DNA of 64,000 bases from Nannocystis punicea (GTDB taxonomy: Bacteria; Myxococcota_A; Polyangia; Nannocystales; Nannocystaceae): positions 2,418,001 through 2,482,000 of the forward strand of contig NZ_CP114040.1 of assembly GCF_026965555.1 (NCBI RefSeq). The letters run 5' to 3'. The notes beneath the pieces were generated by a model, which was not told where the DNA came from, did no database searches, and was given only the letters and a program-made list of their open reading frames with translations. The position numbers were made by a program, and so were the translations under genes. Positions 10,793-20,330 of the stretch are shown here, piece after piece (position 1 is the stretch's first letter; each line of letters starts with the position of its first letter).

Positions 10793-10810
10793 CATGTCCA
10801 TAAAGACATG
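10793..10810. repeat. Short perfect inverted repeat after the ABC operon
   Basis: CATGTC-CATAAA-GACATG, 29 bases after the permease stop. The stem is too short and lacks the T-run of a good intrinsic terminator; it could be an operator. It resembles the dyad at 5351-5368. Confidence 0.3.
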
Positions 10811-10976
10811 GCTTTGTAGGCATGTGATTTCGGGCGCTCGCCGGGTCGCCTCGAGCACGAGGTCGAAGGTGGCGCCGCCGAGGTCATGAGGGCGCTGAAG
10901 GCCGGCCGCCCGCGACGGTCGGGCTCGCCGCGTCCGCGGGCGGACGACGAGCCTTTCGCATGCGCGCTGCGGGCAT

Positions 10977-10994
10977 TCTTAACCCCGTCTTAAC
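10977..10994 (+). promoter_or_regulatory. Putative KdpE-binding direct repeat
   Basis: TCTTAAC-CCCG-TCTTAAC: two identical 7-mers with an 11-base period, ending 31 bases before the first small ORF of the kdp operon. OmpR/PhoB-family regulators such as KdpE bind tandem sites with 10-11-bp periodicity, so this is the natural target of the KdpE encoded at 18319. A related single box occurs upstream of the porin gene at 20331. Confidence 0.6.
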
Positions 10995-11025
10995 TCGGTG
11001 CGATGCAGCTTCGTGGGCGGCACCG

Positions 11026-11109
11026 ATGACCGACCTGTTCTTCATCGCCGTCGTGCTCGCGTCGTTCGCGGCGTTCGGGGGCTTCATGCGCCTGCTCGGC
11101 CGGCTCTGA
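11026..11109 (+). CDS. 27-aa membrane peptide upstream of kdpF
   Basis: Short ORF of 27 aa (MTDLFFIAVVLASFAAFGGF and a basic end), essentially one transmembrane helix. It sits 18 bases before kdpF and just after the KdpE box, so it is the first reading frame of the operon. Similar tiny proteins are found ahead of kdpF in some other kdp operons. It may be a second KdpF-like stabilising subunit or a leader peptide; the ORF is real by position and composition, its function is inferred. Confidence 0.6.
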   Translation: MTDLFFIAVVLASFAAFGGFMRLLGRL

Positions 11110-11127
11110 CAGGGGGATCTTTTTCTC

Positions 11128-11220
11128 ATGACCGTCATGCACTGGCTGGCCGGGCTCGTAGCGATCGGCCTCGGCGTCTATCTCCTCGTCGCCCTCCTCG
11201 CGCCGGAGAAGTTCTCGTGA
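11128..11220 (+). CDS. kdpF: K+-transporting ATPase subunit F
   Basis: 30-aa single-helix protein. The sequence GLVAIGLGVYLLVALLAPEKF is the characteristic KdpF pattern (helix ending in PEKF). KdpF stabilises the KdpABC complex in the membrane and behaves like a lipid-like wedge. Its TGA overlaps the GTG start of kdpA. Confidence 0.9.
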   Translation: MTVMHWLAGLVAIGLGVYLLVALLAPEKFS

Positions 11221-12950
11221 CCGCGGACGCGCTCGTGCTGTGCGGCCTGTACGTCGGCGTGCTGGTGGCGCTGGCGATCCCGCTGGGCAACCACTGCGCG
11301 CGGGTGCTGGCCGGCGAGCCGACGCTGCTCGGCAAGCTGCTCGGGCCGCTCGAGCGCGGCATGCTCCGCGCCGCGGGCGTCGACCCCGGGGCCGAGATGT
11401 CGTGGCGCGATTACACGGCCTGCGTGCTGTGGTTCAACCTGTTCGGCCTCCTCGCGGTGTACGGGCTGCAGCGGCTGCAGCACCTGCTGCCGCTCAATCC
11501 GCAGGAGCTCGGGCCGGTGGCGCCCGACCTGGCGTTCAACACTGCGGTCAGCTTCGCCTCCAACACCAACTGGCAGGCCTACGGCGGCGAGACCACGCTG
11601 AGCTACTTCACGCAGATGGTCGGGCTGACGACGCAGAACTTCGTGTCGGCGGCCACCGGCATCGCGGTGCTGGTCGCGCTGGCGCGCGCCTTCACGCGCC
11701 GGCGCGCCGAGACGATCGGCAACTTCTGGGCCGACCTGGTGCGCGCGACGCTGTACGTGCTGCTGCCGCTGTCGCTGGTCCTGGCGGTCGCGCTGGCGGC
11801 CGATGGCGTGGTCCAGACGCTGGCGCCGGCGGCCGAGGTCGAGCTGGTGCAGCCGGCCATCGGTCCCGAAGGACAGGTCGCCTTCCAGCAGACGATCCCG
11901 CTCGGCCCGGCGGCCTCGCAGATCGCCATCAAGCAGCTGGGCACCAACGGCGGCGGTTTTTACAACGTCAACTCGGCCCACCCGCTGGAGAACCCGACGC
12001 CGGTGACGAACTTCCTCGAGTGCCTGGCGCTGCTGCTGATCCCGGCGGCGCTGTGCCTGACGTTCGGCAAGCTGGTCGGCGACCGCCGGCAGGGCTGGGC
12101 GCTGCTGGGGGCGATGTTCGCGATCTTCGTGCCGCTGCTCGGATTGTGCGTCTGGTCCGAAGGACAGCTGGCGCCGCAGCTGGTCGAGCTCGGGGTCGAC
12201 CCGTCGGCCGGCAACCTCGAGGGCAAGGAGGTGCGGTTCGGCGCGGCCGCCTCGGCGCTGTGGGCGACCGCGACCACCGCGGCCTCGAACGGCTCGGTCA
12301 ACGCGATGCACGACTCGTTCAATCCGCTGGGCGGGCTGGTGCCGATGTGGCTCATGCAGGTCGGCGAGGTCGTGTTCGGCGGGGTCGGCTCGGGGCTCTA
12401 CGGCATGCTGGTGTTCGCGCTCCTCGCGGTCTTCCTGGCCGGCTTGATGGTCGGCCGCACGCCCGAGTACCTGGGCAAGAAGATCGAGGCGTTCGAGGTC
12501 AAGATGGCGGCGCTGGTGGTCCTGCTGCCGTCGGCCGCGGTGCTGGTCGGGACCGCGATCGCGGTCGCCGGCGCGGCCGGGCGCGCCGGCGTCTCGAACC
12601 CGGGCGTGCACGGCTTCAGCGAGGTGCTCTACGGCTTCTCGTCGGCCGCCAACAACAACGGCAGCGCGTTCGCGGGGCTCGGCGCGGACTCGCTGTTCTA
12701 CAACCTGTCCCTCGGGCTATGTATGCTGATCGGCCGCTACGGGATCATCGTCCCGGTGCTGGCGCTGGCCGGCGCGCTGGCCCGCAAGCAGACCGTGCCG
12801 CCGGGGCCGGGGACGATGCCGACGCACTCCCCGCTGTTCGTGTTCCTGCTCGCCGCGGTCGTCGTCCTGGTCGGCGCCCTGACCTTCGTGCCGGCGCTGG
12901 CGCTCGGGCCGATCGTCGAGCACCTGCAGATGATCGGCACCCACCCCTGA
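11217..12950 (+). CDS. kdpA: K+-transporting ATPase subunit A
   Basis: K+-selective channel-like subunit of the KdpFABC pump, 577 aa, about ten TM helices of the SKT superfamily. Four selectivity-loop segments are visible: [48 protein letters not shown] and [13 protein letters not shown]. The GTG at 11217, overlapping the kdpF stop, is chosen as start: codons upstream in the frame are a shadow of kdpF, and the length then fits the family (557-600 aa). Takes up K+ at micromolar concentration. Confidence 0.96.
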   Translation: MTADALVLCGLYVGVLVALAIPLGNHCARVLAGEPTLLGKLLGPLERGMLRAAGVDPGAEMSWRDYTACVLWFNLFGLLAVYGLQRLQHLLPLNPQELGPVAPDLAFNTAVSFASNTNWQAYGGETTLSYFTQMVGLTTQNFVSAATGIAVLVALARAFTRRRAETIGNFWADLVRATLYVLLPLSLVLAVALAADGVVQTLAPAAEVELVQPAIGPEGQVAFQQTIPLGPAASQIAIKQLGTNGGGFYNVNSAHPLENPTPVTNFLECLALLLIPAALCLTFGKLVGDRRQGWALLGAMFAIFVPLLGLCVWSEGQLAPQLVELGVDPSAGNLEGKEVRFGAAASALWATATTAASNGSVNAMHDSFNPLGGLVPMWLMQVGEVVFGGVGSGLYGMLVFALLAVFLAGLMVGRTPEYLGKKIEAFEVKMAALVVLLPSAAVLVGTAIAVAGAAGRAGVSNPGVHGFSEVLYGFSSAANNNGSAFAGLGADSLFYNLSLGLCMLIGRYGIIVPVLALAGALARKQTVPPGPGTMPTHSPLFVFLLAAVVVLVGALTFVPALALGPIVEHLQMIGTHP

Positions 12951-12957
12951 GGCCCTC

Positions 12958-15024
12958 ATGCACGCCGCCAAGCACAAGCCCCCGCGCGGGCCGATCGTCC
13001 GCCGCGCCGCCCTCGAGGCGTTCACCAAGCTCGACCCCCGGCGCATGGTCAAGAACCCGGTGATGTTCGTGGTCGAGGTCGGCAGCGTCCTCACCACGAT
13101 CCTCGCGGTGCAGGCGCTGGTCGGCGCGGGCGAGGCCTCGTTCGGCTTCATCGCCGGCGTCGCCGCGTGGCTGTGGTTCACCGTGCTGTTCGCCAACTTC
13201 GCCGAGGCGCTGGCCGAGGGCCGCGGCAAGGCCCAGGCAGAGAGCCTGCGCAAGGCCCGGCAGCACGTGCAGGCGCGCCGCCTGGCCGAGCGCCACAAGG
13301 ACGCGCGCGCCGAAACAGTGCCGGCCGGTCAGCTGCGTCGCGGCGACTTCGTGCTGGTCCTCGCCGGCGACACGGTCCCCGGCGACGGCGACGTGGTCGA
13401 GGGCATCGCCTCGGTCGACGAGAGCGCGGTGACCGGCGAGTCGGCCCCGGTCATCCGCGAGAGCGGCGGCGATCGCAGCGCGGTCACCGGCGGTACGCGG
13501 GTGCTGTCCGACTGGATCGTCGTCGAGATCCGCAGCAACCCCGGCGAGACCTTCCTCGACCGCATGATCTCGATGGTCGAGGGCGCCAAGCGCAAGAAGA
13601 CGCCCAACGAGATCGCGCTCGACATCTTGCTCGCCGGCCTGTCGCTGGTGTTCCTGCTGGCCTGCGCGACGCTCTATCCGTTCTCGCTGTTCGCGCTCGA
13701 GATCCGCGGCCACGGGGCGCCGGTGCCGATCACGGTGCTCGTCGCGCTGCTCGTGTGTCTCATTCCCACGACCATCGGCGGGCTGCTGTCGGCGATCGGC
13801 ATCGCCGGCATGGACCGGCTGATCCGCGCCAACGTGATCGCGACCTCGGGCCGCGCGGTCGAGGCCGCCGGCGACGTCGACGTGCTGTTGCTCGACAAGA
13901 CCGGGACGATCACGATCGGCAATCGTCAGGCGGTCGAGCTGATGCCGGCGCCGGGGGTGGCGATCGAGGCGCTGGCCGAGGCGGCGCAGCTGGCCTCGCT
14001 GGCCGACGAGACGCCCGAGGGCCGCAGCATCGTCGTGCTCGCCAAGGACAGGTACGGGCTGCGCGAGCGCGAGCTGGCGAACACGGAGGCGCGCTTCATC
14101 GCCTTCACTGCGCACACGCGCATGAGCGGGGTCGACCTCGGGGGACGAGAGATCCGCAAGGGGGCCGCGGACGCGATCGGCCGGCACATCGCGGCGAAGG
14201 GCGGGGCGCTGACGGCCGACGTGCAGGCGATCGTGCAGACGATCGCGCGCGGCGGCGGCACCCCGCTGGTGGTGTCCGAGGGCAGCCGCGCGCTCGGGGT
14301 GGTGCACCTCAAGGACATCGTGAAGGGGGGGATCCGCGAGCGCTTCGCCGAGTTCCGGCGGATCGGCATCGAGACGATCATGATCACCGGCGACAACCCG
14401 CACACCGCCGGCGCGATCGCGGGCGAGGCGGGGGTCGACAGCTTCCAGGCCGAGGCGACGCCCGAGACCAAGCTGGCGCTGATCCGCAGCAAGCAGGCCG
14501 CGGGCCACCTGGTGGCGATGACCGGCGACGGCACCAACGACGCGCCCGCGCTGGCCCAGGCCGACGTCGCGGTGGCGATGAACACCGGCACGCAGGCGGC
14601 GAAGGAGGCCGGCAACATGGTCGACCTCGACTCCGACCCGACCAAGCTGCTCGACATCGTCGAGATCGGCAAGCAGATGCTGATGACCCGCGGGGCGCTG
14701 ACGACCTTCAGCGTCGCCAACGACGTCGCCAAGTACTTCGCCATCATCCCGGCTGCGTTCGCGGTGACCTACCCGGACCTGCGCGCGCTCGACTTGATGC
14801 AGCTGCACTCGCCGCAGAGCGCGGTGCTGTCGGCGGTGATCTTCAACGCGCTCATCATCATCCTGCTGGTGCCGATCGCCCTGCGCGGGGTCAAGGTGCG
14901 GCCGCTGCCGGCGGCGGCGCTGCTCCGTCGCAACCTCCTGATCTTCGGCCTCGGCGGCCTGGTGGCGCCGTTCGTCGGGATCAAGCTGATCGACCTCGCG
15001 CTGGTGGCCGTCGGGGTCGCCTGA
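12958..15024 (+). CDS. kdpB: K+-transporting P-type ATPase subunit B
   Basis: Catalytic P-type ATPase of 688 aa. The phosphorylated Asp is D313 in [12 protein letters not shown]; the actuator motif is VTGESAPV and the hinge is [17 protein letters not shown]. The cytosolic Ser equivalent to E. coli S162, whose phosphorylation inhibits the pump, would lie in the TGES loop (TGESAPV), which is present. Starts 7 bases after kdpA and is followed after 17 bases by kdpC. Confidence 0.97.
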   Translation: MHAAKHKPPRGPIVRRAALEAFTKLDPRRMVKNPVMFVVEVGSVLTTILAVQALVGAGEASFGFIAGVAAWLWFTVLFANFAEALAEGRGKAQAESLRKARQHVQARRLAERHKDARAETVPAGQLRRGDFVLVLAGDTVPGDGDVVEGIASVDESAVTGESAPVIRESGGDRSAVTGGTRVLSDWIVVEIRSNPGETFLDRMISMVEGAKRKKTPNEIALDILLAGLSLVFLLACATLYPFSLFALEIRGHGAPVPITVLVALLVCLIPTTIGGLLSAIGIAGMDRLIRANVIATSGRAVEAAGDVDVLLLDKTGTITIGNRQAVELMPAPGVAIEALAEAAQLASLADETPEGRSIVVLAKDRYGLRERELANTEARFIAFTAHTRMSGVDLGGREIRKGAADAIGRHIAAKGGALTADVQAIVQTIARGGGTPLVVSEGSRALGVVHLKDIVKGGIRERFAEFRRIGIETIMITGDNPHTAGAIAGEAGVDSFQAEATPETKLALIRSKQAAGHLVAMTGDGTNDAPALAQADVAVAMNTGTQAAKEAGNMVDLDSDPTKLLDIVEIGKQMLMTRGALTTFSVANDVAKYFAIIPAAFAVTYPDLRALDLMQLHSPQSAVLSAVIFNALIIILLVPIALRGVKVRPLPAAALLRRNLLIFGLGGLVAPFVGIKLIDLALVAVGVA

Positions 15025-15041
15025 GAGGTTTGGAAAAAAAA

Positions 15042-15605
15042 ATGCCGCGCGCAATTCGTCCCGCCATCGTGCTGCTCTTGTTGCTCACCGGTCTGACCGG
15101 CGTGGTCTATCCGCTGCTCGTCACCGGGGTCGCGACCTCGCTGTTCTCGCGCGCGGCCCACGGCTCGCTGATGCGCTCGCGGGTGGGGACGGTCGGCTCG
15201 GAGCTGGTGGGGCAGAGCTTCTCGGCGCCGGGTGATTTTTGGGGCCGGCCGTCGGCGGTGAACTACGACGCGAGGTCGTCGGGCGCGAGCAACATGGGTC
15301 CGCTGAATGAAGACTTGCACGCGGCGGTGCGGGCGAGGATAGGCGCGCTGCGGACGGCCGATCCGGAGGCGACGCTGCCGGTGCCGGCCGACCTGGTGCT
15401 GGCCTCGGGCTCGGGGCTCGACCCGCACATCTCGCCGGCGGCGGCCCGCTACCAGGCGCGGCGGGTCGCGCGGGCGCGCGGGCGCAGCGAGGCCGAGGTG
15501 CTGGCGCTGATCGAGGCGCACACGGAGGGGCGCGCGCTCGGTATCCTGGGCGAGCCGCGCGTGAACGTCCTCCGCCTCAATCGCGCGCTCGCCGGAGCGC
15601 CATGA
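15042..15605 (+). CDS. kdpC: K+-transporting ATPase subunit C
   Basis: 187-aa subunit with one N-terminal TM helix (RPAIVLLLLLTGLTGVVYPL) and a periplasmic domain. Family motifs are present: GQSFSAPGDFWGRPSAVNY, SGASNMGPLN and SGLDPHISPAAARYQ. A run of nine A residues (15034-15042) ends in the start codon. KdpC acts as a chaperone for K+ or ATP binding by the complex. The stop overlaps the kdpD ATG. Confidence 0.96.
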   Translation: MPRAIRPAIVLLLLLTGLTGVVYPLLVTGVATSLFSRAAHGSLMRSRVGTVGSELVGQSFSAPGDFWGRPSAVNYDARSSGASNMGPLNEDLHAAVRARIGALRTADPEATLPVPADLVLASGSGLDPHISPAAARYQARRVARARGRSEAEVLALIEAHTEGRALGILGEPRVNVLRLNRALAGAP

Positions 15606-18322
15606 ATCGCAGCGACGTCGTCGACGCGCGGCCAGATCCGGAGGCACTCCTCGAGGTCGCGCGGGCCGAGGAGGCGCGGGAGAAGCGGGGCCAGCTGAAG
15701 ATCTTCTTCGGCGCCGCGCCGGGGGTCGGCAAGACCTACGCGATGCTCGAGGCGGCCCGGCGCGAGCAGGCGGTCGGCGTCGACGTGGTCGTCGGCGTGG
15801 TCGAGACGCACGGGCGCAGCGAGACGGCGGCGCTGCTCGAGGGGCTGCCGCGGCTGCCGCTGCGGGCGATCGACTACCGCGGCAAGCGGCTGGCGGAGTT
15901 CGACCTCGACGCCGCGCTGGCGCGCGCGCCGGGGCTGCTGTTGGTCGACGAGCTGGCGCACACCAACGTGCCCGGCTCGCAGCACCGCAAGCGCTGGCAG
16001 GACGTCGACCTGCTGCTCGCGCGCGGCGTCGACGTCTACACCACGCTCAACGTCCAGCACCTCGAGAGCCTCAACGACGTGGTCGCGCAGATCACCTGGG
16101 TGCGGGTGCGCGAGACGGTGCCCGACGCGGTGTTCGATCGCGCCGACGACGTCGAGCTGTGCGACCTGCCGGCCGACGAGCTGCTCGAGCGCTTGCGCGA
16201 GGGCAAGGTGTACCTGCCCGAGCAGGCCCGCCACGCGACCGAGGCCTTCTTCCGCAAGGGCAACCTGCTGGCGCTGCGCGAGCTGGCGCTGCGACGGATG
16301 GCCCAGCGGGTCGACAGCGACGTCCAGGCCTATCGCCGCGCGCACGGCATCCAGGCCACCTGGGCCGCGGCCGAGCGGATCCTCGTGTGCATCGGCCCGA
16401 GCGAGAACGGCCCGCGGCTGGTGCGAGCGGCGGCGCGGATGGCCGCGGGCCTGCGCGCCGAGTGGATCGCGCTGCACGTCGAGACGCCGCGCATGGCGCT
16501 GCGCAAGGACAAGCGCGGGGCGCTGGCCGAGACGATCCGCCTGGCCGAGTCGCTCGGGGCGGAGGTGGTGCAGATCGGCGGCGAGCCGATCGCCGAGCGC
16601 GTGCTCGAGTACGCCCGCGGTCGCAACGTCACGCGCCTGGTGGTCGGCAAGCCGAGCCGGTCGCGCCTGCGCGAGCTGGTCGGCGGCTCGGTGCTGGGCT
16701 CGCTGGTCCGCGGCAGCGGCGAGATGGACGTGCACGTGATCTCCGGCGACGAGGGGGTCCCGCCGTCGCGGCGCGGGCGGCTGCGGGCGGCGGAGAGCGT
16801 GCGGCGGGCCCCGCCGCGCGCGTACGCGTGGGCGGTCGCCGGCGTGTGCGGGGTGACCGGTCTGTGCACGCTGCTCTACGCCTGGATCGACGTGTCCGAC
16901 ATCATCATGCTCTACCTGCTGGTGATCATGGTGACTGCGGCGCGCTTCGGCCACGGGCCGTCGACGTTGGCGGCGCTGCTCAGCGTGGCGTCGTTCGACT
17001 TCTGCTTCATCCCGCCGTACTACACCTTCGCGGTCGCCGACGTGCGCTACACGCTGACCTTCGCGGTGATGTTGATGGTGGGCGTCGTGATCTCGGGGCT
17101 GACCGAGCGGGTGCGCATGCAGGCCGAGGCGGCGCGGGGCCGCGAGCAGCGGACGGCGATCCTCTACTCATTGAGCCGCGAGCTGGCGCAGCTGCGCCAC
17201 AAGAACAGCATCGGCACCAGCGCGGCGCGCCACGTCGCCGAGCTGGCCGGCGGACGCGTGGTGGTGCTGGTGGCCGGGCCCGACGACGCGCTCACGCCGG
17301 TGCAGGGGACCGACGTCGAATTGGTGGACGACCCGGTCGAGCAGGCCGCCGCTCGCCAGGCGCTCGAGCGCGGCCCGGCGGGCGCCGGCACCGACACTCT
17401 GCCGGCCGCCAAGGCGCTCTACGTGCCGCTGCAGGCGGTCGGGCGCACGATCGGGGTGCTCGGCGTGACCACCGGCGAGGCCTCGCGCCTCACGCCGATC
17501 GCCGAGCAGGAGCTGCTGGCGGCCATGAGCGGTCAGGTCGCGCTCGCGCTGCACCGCGTGCTCCTGGCCCAGGAGGCGCAACAGGCCGAGCTGCGCGCGC
17601 GCACCGAGGAGCTGCGCGGGGCGCTGCTCAGCTCTGTCAGCCACGACCTGCGCACGCCCCTCACCGCGATCACCACCGCGGCCAGCGTGCTGGCGCAGCC
17701 GGGGCCGATGGCCGACGACAAGCGGCGCGAGTTCGCCGGCTCGATCTACGACGAGGCGCTCGGCCTCGGCCGCCTCGTCACCAACCTCCTGCACATGACG
17801 CGGCTCGAGACCCAGGGCGTGGCGCTGCGGCGCGAGTGGACGCCGCTCGAGGACCCGATCGGCGCGGCGATGACCCGGCTCGAGCGCGACCTCGCCGGCC
17901 ACGTCGTCCATGTGTCGCTCGCGCCCGACCTGCCGCCGGTGCTGCTCGACGAGGTGTTGTTCGAGCACCTGATGCTCAACCTGCTCGAGAACGCGACCAA
18001 GTACACGCCGCCGGGCAGCCCGATCGACGTCTCGGCGCGGGTGGAGGGCGCGAACATGGTGGTCGAGGTGGCCGATCGCGGCGAGGGCATCCCGGCCGGC
18101 CAGGAGGAGCGGATCTTCGACAAGTTCGTGCGGGTCGGCGGGGCCCGGCAGGGCGGCTTCGGGCTCGGTCTGGCGATCTGTCGCGCGATCGCGGCGGCCC
18201 ACGGGGGCACGTGCACGGCCGAGAACCGGCCGCAGGGCGGGGCGGTGTTTCGCGTGATGTTGCCGCTCGGAGAAGACCCGCGCGCGACCGACTCGACGGT
18301 GACGCAAGGAGCGACGGCATGA
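15602..18322 (+). CDS. kdpD: Osmosensitive K+ channel sensor histidine kinase
   Basis: Sensor kinase of 906 aa. The N-terminal KdpD domain has Walker A GAAPGVGKT (37-45) and DELAHTNVPGSQHRKRWQDV as Walker B region; a USP-like domain (ERILVCIGPSENGPRLVR) follows. Four closely spaced TM helices lie around 410-505 (DUF4118), then a GAF-like region and the kinase core: phosphoacceptor H681 in SVSHDLRTPLTAI, N-box LLENATKYTP, G-boxes DRGEGIP and GFGLGLAIC. Length is near E. coli KdpD (894 aa). It overlaps kdpC and kdpE by ATGA at both ends. It activates KdpE under K+ limitation or osmotic stress. Confidence 0.96.
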   Translation: MNRSDVVDARPDPEALLEVARAEEAREKRGQLKIFFGAAPGVGKTYAMLEAARREQAVGVDVVVGVVETHGRSETAALLEGLPRLPLRAIDYRGKRLAEFDLDAALARAPGLLLVDELAHTNVPGSQHRKRWQDVDLLLARGVDVYTTLNVQHLESLNDVVAQITWVRVRETVPDAVFDRADDVELCDLPADELLERLREGKVYLPEQARHATEAFFRKGNLLALRELALRRMAQRVDSDVQAYRRAHGIQATWAAAERILVCIGPSENGPRLVRAAARMAAGLRAEWIALHVETPRMALRKDKRGALAETIRLAESLGAEVVQIGGEPIAERVLEYARGRNVTRLVVGKPSRSRLRELVGGSVLGSLVRGSGEMDVHVISGDEGVPPSRRGRLRAAESVRRAPPRAYAWAVAGVCGVTGLCTLLYAWIDVSDIIMLYLLVIMVTAARFGHGPSTLAALLSVASFDFCFIPPYYTFAVADVRYTLTFAVMLMVGVVISGLTERVRMQAEAARGREQRTAILYSLSRELAQLRHKNSIGTSAARHVAELAGGRVVVLVAGPDDALTPVQGTDVELVDDPVEQAAARQALERGPAGAGTDTLPAAKALYVPLQAVGRTIGVLGVTTGEASRLTPIAEQELLAAMSGQVALALHRVLLAQEAQQAELRARTEELRGALLSSVSHDLRTPLTAITTAASVLAQPGPMADDKRREFAGSIYDEALGLGRLVTNLLHMTRLETQGVALRREWTPLEDPIGAAMTRLERDLAGHVVHVSLAPDLPPVLLDEVLFEHLMLNLLENATKYTPPGSPIDVSARVEGANMVVEVADRGEGIPAGQEERIFDKFVRVGGARQGGFGLGLAICRAIAAAHGGTCTAENRPQGGAVFRVMLPLGEDPRATDSTVTQGATA

Positions 18323-19026
18323 GCGAGGCGCCGGCGCTGATCCTGCTGGTCGAGGACGAGACGACGGTGCGACGATCGCTGCGGACGATCCTCGTCGATC
18401 GCGGCTTCCGCGTGGTCGAGGCCGAGACCGCGGCCGAGGGCGTGCAGCGGGCGAGCGAGCACAACCCCGACCTCGTGCTGCTCGACCTCGGCCTGCCCGA
18501 CCGCGACGGGATCGCCGTGGTGACCGCGCTGCGCAAGTGGTCGCTGGCGCCGGTGATCGTGCTGTCGGCGCGCGGCCAGGAGGACGACAAGGTGTCGGCG
18601 CTCGACGCCGGCGCCGATGATTATTTGATCAAGCCGTTCAGCGCGAACGAGCTGCTGGCGCGGATCCGGGTGGCGCTGCGCCACGTGGCCCAGCGCTCGC
18701 CGAGCCGCGACGCGGTGTTCGAGCTCGGCGAGGTGACGGTCGACCTCGGGCGCCGGCTGGTCACGCGGGCAGGGCAGGAGATTCACCTGACCCCGCACGA
18801 ATACAAATTGCTCGAGGCCCTGCTGCGCCACGCCGACCGCGTGGTCACGCACCGCCAATTGCTCAATGAGGTGTGGGGCCCCGGGCACGCGACCGAGACG
18901 CGTTACCTCCGCGTGTACATGGTCGCCCTGCGACAGAAGCTCGAGCCGGTGCCCGCGCGCCCGCGCTGGCTGCTCACCGAGGCCGGCGTCGGCTATCGCC
19001 TGCGACTCGAATCGCCGACGTCCTGA
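18319..19026 (+). CDS. kdpE: Response regulator, OmpR family
   Basis: 235-aa regulator. Receiver domain with acidic pair E12/D13 (LLVEDE), phosphoacceptor D56 (LVLLDLGLPD), S83 and K105 (LIKPF); C-terminal winged helix (LTPHEYKLLEALLRHADRVV, ending in GVGYRLRLE). The start overlaps the kdpD stop by ATGA. It should bind the 11-bp-period repeat at 10977-10994 and autoregulate the operon. No overlap with a following gene; the operon ends here. Confidence 0.95.
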   Translation: MSEAPALILLVEDETTVRRSLRTILVDRGFRVVEAETAAEGVQRASEHNPDLVLLDLGLPDRDGIAVVTALRKWSLAPVIVLSARGQEDDKVSALDAGADDYLIKPFSANELLARIRVALRHVAQRSPSRDAVFELGEVTVDLGRRLVTRAGQEIHLTPHEYKLLEALLRHADRVVTHRQLLNEVWGPGHATETRYLRVYMVALRQKLEPVPARPRWLLTEAGVGYRLRLESPTS

Positions 19027-19230
19027 CCTCGCACCTGCTCCTCGTGTCGGACCTCGCAGTCGCGCAGCGAAAGGTCTGCGATGCCTGCGGTCGCGCTCGA
19101 TGGACGAGTCCGGCGCCGCCGGAGCAGCGTGTACCGGGCGCGGGCCGGCATGTCGGACGTCGTCGACTCGAAGGGTGAGGATCCTACGCGCACCTTGTCG
19201 AGACCGGCGCGGCGGACTATCACCACTCGC

Positions 19231-20181
19231 ATGAGAGCGATCGTCGTCGAAGAGTTCGGTGGGCCGGAGGTCCTGAAGATCGTCGAGTTGCCGGAGCCGC
19301 GGCCCGGAGCGGGCGAGGTCCGGATCCGCGTGCACGCGGCCGCGGTCAATCCGACCGATGTGTTGCTGCGCTCGGGGGAGATCACGCGGTTGTTGCCGCA
19401 GGTGCCGCCGCCGCCGTACATCCCCGGGATGGACGCGGCCGGGGTCATCGACGCGGTCGGGCCGGGCGGCGACGGCCGGCTGAAGGTCGGGGACGAGGTC
19501 ATTGCCATCGTCACGCCTTACGGTCCGCACAAGGGCGCGTACGCCGAGCAGATCGTGGCCCCCGCGGCCTCGGTGGTCCGCGCGCCCGCGGGGAGCGACC
19601 TGGCGGCCGCGTCGACGCTGCTGATGAACGCCCTCACGGTGCGGATGGGGCTCGACTCGCTCGGCCTGCAGCCCGGTCAGACGCTGGCGGTCACGGGCGC
19701 GGCCGGGGCGGTCGGCGGCTATGCCGTCGAGCTGGGCAAGCTCGACGGTCTGCGGGTGATCGCCGACGCGTCGCCGGCCGATCGCGCGCTGGTGGAGCGA
19801 CTCGGGGCCGATGTCATCCTCGAGCGAGGCGACGAGCTCGCGCGGCGGATCCGCGAGGTCGTCCCGCAAGGGGTCGATGCGGTGTTCGACGCGGCGATGT
19901 TGCACGAGCAGATCTTGCCGGCGATCCGCGACGGCGGGGCGATCGTGACAGTGCGCGGATGGAGCGGCCCGACGGAGCGCGGCATCGTCGCGTACCCGGT
20001 GTTCGTCGGCGACGGGCTCACCGAGACCGCGAAGCTCGAGCGTCTGCGCCAACAAGCAGAGGACGGCAAGCTGGCCCTGCGCGTGGCCAGGGTGCTCCCG
20101 GCCGCGGAGGCCGCGGAGGCGCATCGATTGCTCGAGGCCGGCGGCGTCCGCGGCCGGCTGGTGCTCGACTTCGGCGCATGA
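19231..20181 (+). CDS. Zinc-independent quinone oxidoreductase (MDR family)
   Basis: NADPH-dependent medium-chain dehydrogenase/reductase of 316 aa, quinone oxidoreductase type. Visible: N-terminal MRAIVVEEFGGPEVLKIVELP, GroES-like HAAAVNPTDVLLRSG, PYIPGMDAAGVIDAVGPG, and the Rossmann motif VTGAAGAVGGYAVELGK. Structural Zn cysteines are absent, as expected for this subfamily. The start at 19231 is taken because the sequence before it in the frame is not conserved-looking. It follows kdpE after 204 bases without a visible terminator. Likely reduces quinones or alpha,beta-unsaturated carbonyls. Confidence 0.88.
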   Translation: MRAIVVEEFGGPEVLKIVELPEPRPGAGEVRIRVHAAAVNPTDVLLRSGEITRLLPQVPPPPYIPGMDAAGVIDAVGPGGDGRLKVGDEVIAIVTPYGPHKGAYAEQIVAPAASVVRAPAGSDLAAASTLLMNALTVRMGLDSLGLQPGQTLAVTGAAGAVGGYAVELGKLDGLRVIADASPADRALVERLGADVILERGDELARRIREVVPQGVDAVFDAAMLHEQILPAIRDGGAIVTVRGWSGPTERGIVAYPVFVGDGLTETAKLERLRQQAEDGKLALRVARVLPAAEAAEAHRLLEAGGVRGRLVLDFGA

Positions 20182-20284
20182 ATCCGAGCCCGCCGCCGAG
20201 ACCGCGACCTCCGCAGGCACGGGGGCCGTGACGGCGCGCCCGCTGCTGATCGGCGCGCGGGCGCTCGAGCGCGGCTCGACCGCG

Positions 20285-20302
20285 AATTAGCGTCGTCTTA
20301 AC
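20285..20302 (+). promoter_or_regulatory. Degenerate KdpE-like box upstream of porin
   Basis: AATTAGC-GTCG-TCTTAAC: the second half is identical to the kdp box 7-mer and the next bases (CCCCG) also match; the first half keeps TTA-C at the same 11-base period. It ends 28 bases before the porin ATG, the same distance as in front of kdp. Confidence 0.4.
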
Positions 20303-20330
20303 CCCGGCGTCGATAGCCTCGCGCCGGTCC

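Noticed and set aside
15030..15050. Run of nine A residues before kdpC as a programmed slippage site
   Set aside because: The run lies after the kdpB stop and ends in the kdpC start codon; neither gene needs a frameshift, so it is only an AT-rich ribosome-binding region.
12745..15054. Long open frame on the minus strand across kdpB
   Set aside because: Arg/His/Asp-rich sequence without motifs, antisense to a certain gene; a shadow of third-position GC bias.
17746..20220. 824-codon minus-strand open frame over kdpD/kdpE and the oxidoreductase
   Set aside because: Spans three certain genes in antisense and has no recognisable domain.
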